From: Dermatemys mawii
Lineage: Eukaryota > Chordata > Testudines > Dermatemydidae
Assembly (NCBI GenBank): GCA_007922305.1
Contig: ML677341.1
Coordinates: forward strand, 68,630,663-68,694,662
Reading direction: 5' to 3'
Length of the DNA: 64,000 nt
In this document: positions 61,749 to 64,000 of the stretch, piece by piece
Position numbering within the stretch: position 1 is the stretch's first letter
How the letters are laid out: each line of letters starts with the position of its first letter
The notes under the pieces: model-generated
The model's database searches: none
What the model was told of the DNA's origin: nothing
The model's input: only the letters and a program-made list of their open reading frames with translations
Program-made: the position numbers and the translations under genes

Positions 61749-61954
61749 CCACAAAGTTCTGACTGATCCCATGTTGTGAATTGGTAGACAGGTTCTTTGA
61801 ATCCTTGCAAAGAAGAATTTATTTCACTCCTACTTCTTACCTTGAATTACCTAAGAGTTTTAAGAACTTGTTGGAATGTAAGAGACTTGAACGGTTAATC
61901 AGCAAGAACAGATACACGGTTGGACATAAAAACCTCAGTCTTCCTGCTTCTCAA
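61749..61954 (+). pseudogene. dynein heavy chain exon: start of stalk
   Basis: The acceptor is 'gtcattcag'. After TKF a TGA stands at 61760-61762, where the family has an aromatic residue. The rest is open: ELVDRFFESLQRRIYFTPTS then YLELPKSFKNLLECKRLERL then KNRYTVGHKNLSLPASQ. YVTPTSYLEL, FK-x-LL, K-R and NRY-x-x-GL-x-KL are conserved at the base of the microtubule-binding stalk. Two family residues are changed: Leu/Ile to Pro (ELPKSF) and GL to GH. The expected exon end after SQ is followed by GAGAGT, which looks like a former GTGAGT donor with T to A. So the exon carries a stop and a lost donor. Confidence 0.8.
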
Positions 61955-63364
61955 GAGAGTCAGAAATTTTAGCACCCACAATACAGTTTTAAAAATACAC
62001 ACCACCTGCAATAGATGACAGCCATAAACACCTTGGGCCAAATTCAGACCTGGGGTGTAAGCAGGTGCAGCTTCCCTATTGTCAGGATGGATTTTGCCAT
62101 AAACTGCAGCCTAGAGTTATCGAAATTACAAAGCAGATGGAACAAATTTATCCTATTTTAATTGGATTATAATATTCTCTCATTAGAAAACAAAGCAGCC
62201 AGCTTAGCATTGCAGGCACAGAAGGCATCACAACTTTCTGTTGACAGAAAGGCTTGAAGAGCTCTTTTGTGCTAACAGAGATTAGTTGGATCAGCATTGC
62301 TCACTCAGAGCTGGTCTAAAGTTTAGGTCAGCTTAAAAACATCTCTCTGGACTGTGAAAAATGTCATGCTTTGCATGATGCAATTAAGCTGACCTTAGTC
62401 CCAGCATAGACACTACTAAAATAGCTGCACTGCCGTAGCATTACTAGGATAGACTTAACTCTCCTTCTCCCGCCCCTCCCTGCCGCCCCCCCCCCCCCCA
62501 CTGCAGATATATATTCCTTCCTTTCTCTGGAGCGCATAGACTATTGATATAATTTTGTATGTTAAATGAAACTGCAGTTTTACTCTGATGGAGAGCTATG
62601 ACCATTGTTCTTTTAAGACTATTAAAGATATAAACACAAATGCCTGCATAAAATCTTTCACATATGCAAAGTAATCCTGGGAATACTGTATCCTCTCCTT
62701 TAGAATTAAAAATCTGTTAGTTTTATTTTTACACAGATTTTATCCGTTTATTTAAGCACATTCTTGATACTGGAGAGGAGGGGGGCATGGATTAGAGGTC
62801 ACGTTGCACCATCCCCTTCCCCCATCAGTAACAAATCTGAGTCAGGGAAGCTAATGATCCAACCAATTTGGTCATGCATCGTGGTCATGTGCCACCTGAG
62901 GCACACTGTACATATTTAATAAGATGATTGGAGAGGAAACATGGCTCTGAGGTTAAGGCACTAGACTGAGATTTGGGATCATCATCATGCTCCCATTATG
63001 CCTCTGGCGTGTAGGGCAGCGACAAAGCTCCTCCACTCCAGATGAAAAGGCAACCCCTCTCATCCCTGGAGAGTGTAGGCAGGGACTCAGTCCAGTGTGC
63101 ATCCTGTTTACATTCCATAGCTTATCTAATAAATAAACCAGCTCTCCCCAAGGTCTAGATCAGTGGATCTTAGCCCGCAGCCCACAAGCCACTTGTGGCC
63201 CAATCAGCACACCGTTGCAACCCATGTGACATCTTCCAGACCACAGAGAGAGTATATATGTATATTGTGTGGATGCAGCCCACAGAACACCTAGAGAATT
63301 ATACATGTGGCCCACAAGGGTAAATAGGTTGAGAACTACTGGCTTAGATCTTGTAAGGTGCTGA
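61955..63364 (+). other. non-coding, with worn repeats
   Basis: 62305-62450 contains a worn MITE ('ttaggtcagcttaaaa' facing 'ttaagctgacctta'). A C15 run lies at about 62486-62500. 62940-63030 starts like a MIR-type SINE ('ctctgaggttaaggcactag'). No further dynein exon recognised. Confidence 0.4.
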
Positions 63365-63656
63365 GGGTATGTCTTCACTGCCAACGTTACAGCACTGCCA
63401 TGGAAGCAATTTAACATGGCTGTGTAGTTGCGACACCAGCACTGGGATAGAGCTCTCCCAGTGCTGTAAAAATACCACCTCCATGAGGACAGTAGCTACT
63501 AGTGCTGGAAGTGCGGCTCCCAGCGCTGGTGCACTGTGAACACTGCCACTTTACAGCGCTGAAACTTGCATTGCTCGGTGGGGGGGGGGGTGTTCTTTCA
63601 CACCCCCGAGCGAGAAAGTTGCGGCGCTGTAAAGTGACAGTGCAGACAAGGCCTGA
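63365..63656. mobile_element. hAT-type MITE, same family as 1277
   Basis: About 292 bp. Left 'gggtatgtcttcactgcc', right 'tgacagtgcagacaaggcc', with internal words 'actttacagcgctgaaac' and 'cacacccccgagcgagaaag'. Opposite orientation to the copy at 1277-1497. The left part includes an internal 'cagcactgggatagagctct' palindrome. Open frames inside are incidental. Confidence 0.7.
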
Positions 63657-64000
63657 GTGTTGTTCACTCCCAGTCCTGGAGAAGGGCACTCAGTGTTTCT
63701 GAGGAGGCATTTAGCACCATGCAGGTTCAGTCCCCTTAAAATTAATGGAAGGTGTAAAGCTGGTTTGAAAATGTGGGTCACTACCACGCTGGTGCTTCTT
63801 CATTCAGTACTTTTTAAGTGAGTTGTAAAAATTTGCCCTGGAGATAAGGAAATGCAAATATAAATTAAATAGAGAGATAATAGCAAAACATTATGGAACA
63901 ATGCAAACCACTTTGGGCCTCCCATGGAGAAGTAATCCATGTATTCCTTTCTGAATCATCTTTATGGAAATTTCTATAAACTTGCCATTATTAAAAGTGA
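63657..64000. other. non-coding window end
   Basis: Nothing recognised. The dynein locus should continue to the right (stalk, AAA5, AAA6) if it is not truncated. Confidence 0.4.

Larger units (their letters stand above)
12059..61954 (+). pseudogene. decayed axonemal dynein heavy chain locus (DNAH3/7/12 clade), partial
   Basis: Dynein heavy chains are AAA+ motors that drive ciliary beating. Nine splice-bounded blocks on the + strand follow the order AAA3 Walker A, AAA3 Walker B, PPGGG region, end of AAA3, linker, AAA4 P-loop, FLED-like block, DWFQ block and stalk start. The residues fit inner-arm single-headed heavy chains of the DNAH3/7/12 group best, judged from memory of the family. Lesions: a PLE insertion in the third exon, TGA codons at 32299, 52680 and 61760, frameshifts in at least three exons, a degenerate AAA4 P-loop and a lost donor at 61955. 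The exon holding the first part of the AAA3-AAA4 linker and the one after DWFQ were not found. It could be a unitary pseudogene or a decayed segmental duplicate. A retrocopy is ruled out by the introns. The first two exons remain open, so decay may be moderate in age. Confidence 0.8.

Overview
This is vertebrate nuclear DNA, most likely from a reptile and probably a turtle. It is AT-rich and gene-poor. Introns and spacers are packed with CR1 LINEs, Penelope-like elements (PLE), Ty3/Gypsy LTRs, hAT, PIF/Harbinger and Tigger-like MITEs, MIR-like SINEs and long (TA)n tracts. The turtle assignment is an inference from this repeat mix. There are no bacterial operons, CRISPR arrays or rRNA, and no tRNA gene I can support.

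The only protein-coding locus I recognise is an axonemal dynein heavy chain on the + strand, running through most of the window (about 12.06 to 61.95 kb, open at both ends). I found it by joining short splice-bounded blocks in the conserved order. These are AAA3 Walker A (12059-12297), AAA3 Walker B (21535-21684), the PPGGG/sensor exon (31843-32370), the end of AAA3 (38058-38173), a weak linker exon (43522-43595), AAA4 P-loop (51569-51881), a FLED-like exon (52315-52407), an AAA4 DWFQ exon (52512-52700) and the start of the stalk (61749-61954). The residues fit the DNAH3/7/12 inner-arm clade best; the exact paralog is not settled.

The locus looks dead or dying. Exons 1 and 2 are open. The third is split by a 305-bp antisense PLE with a 7-bp target duplication, and carries a TGA and frameshifts. 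Later exons carry frameshifts, a degenerate AAA4 P-loop, two more TGA codons and a lost splice donor. This is the most interesting feature of the window.

Layout: 0-12 kb is repeats upstream of or within a 5' intron: a CR1 split by a hAT MITE, a solo Gypsy LTR inside a (TA)n tract, a hAT MITE with a perfect 8-bp duplication, and a foldback hAT with a transposase remnant. 12-38 kb holds the AAA3 exons with large introns. 38-52 kb is a long intron region with a solo LTR of about 1.2 kb, a Gypsy RNase H fragment joined to its LTR, and a GC-rich LTR with an internal VNTR. 51.5-52.7 kb is a compact AAA4 exon cluster. 53-64 kb holds nested Harbinger-like MITEs, a PLE with a GIY-YIG ORF, the stalk exon and a final hAT MITE.
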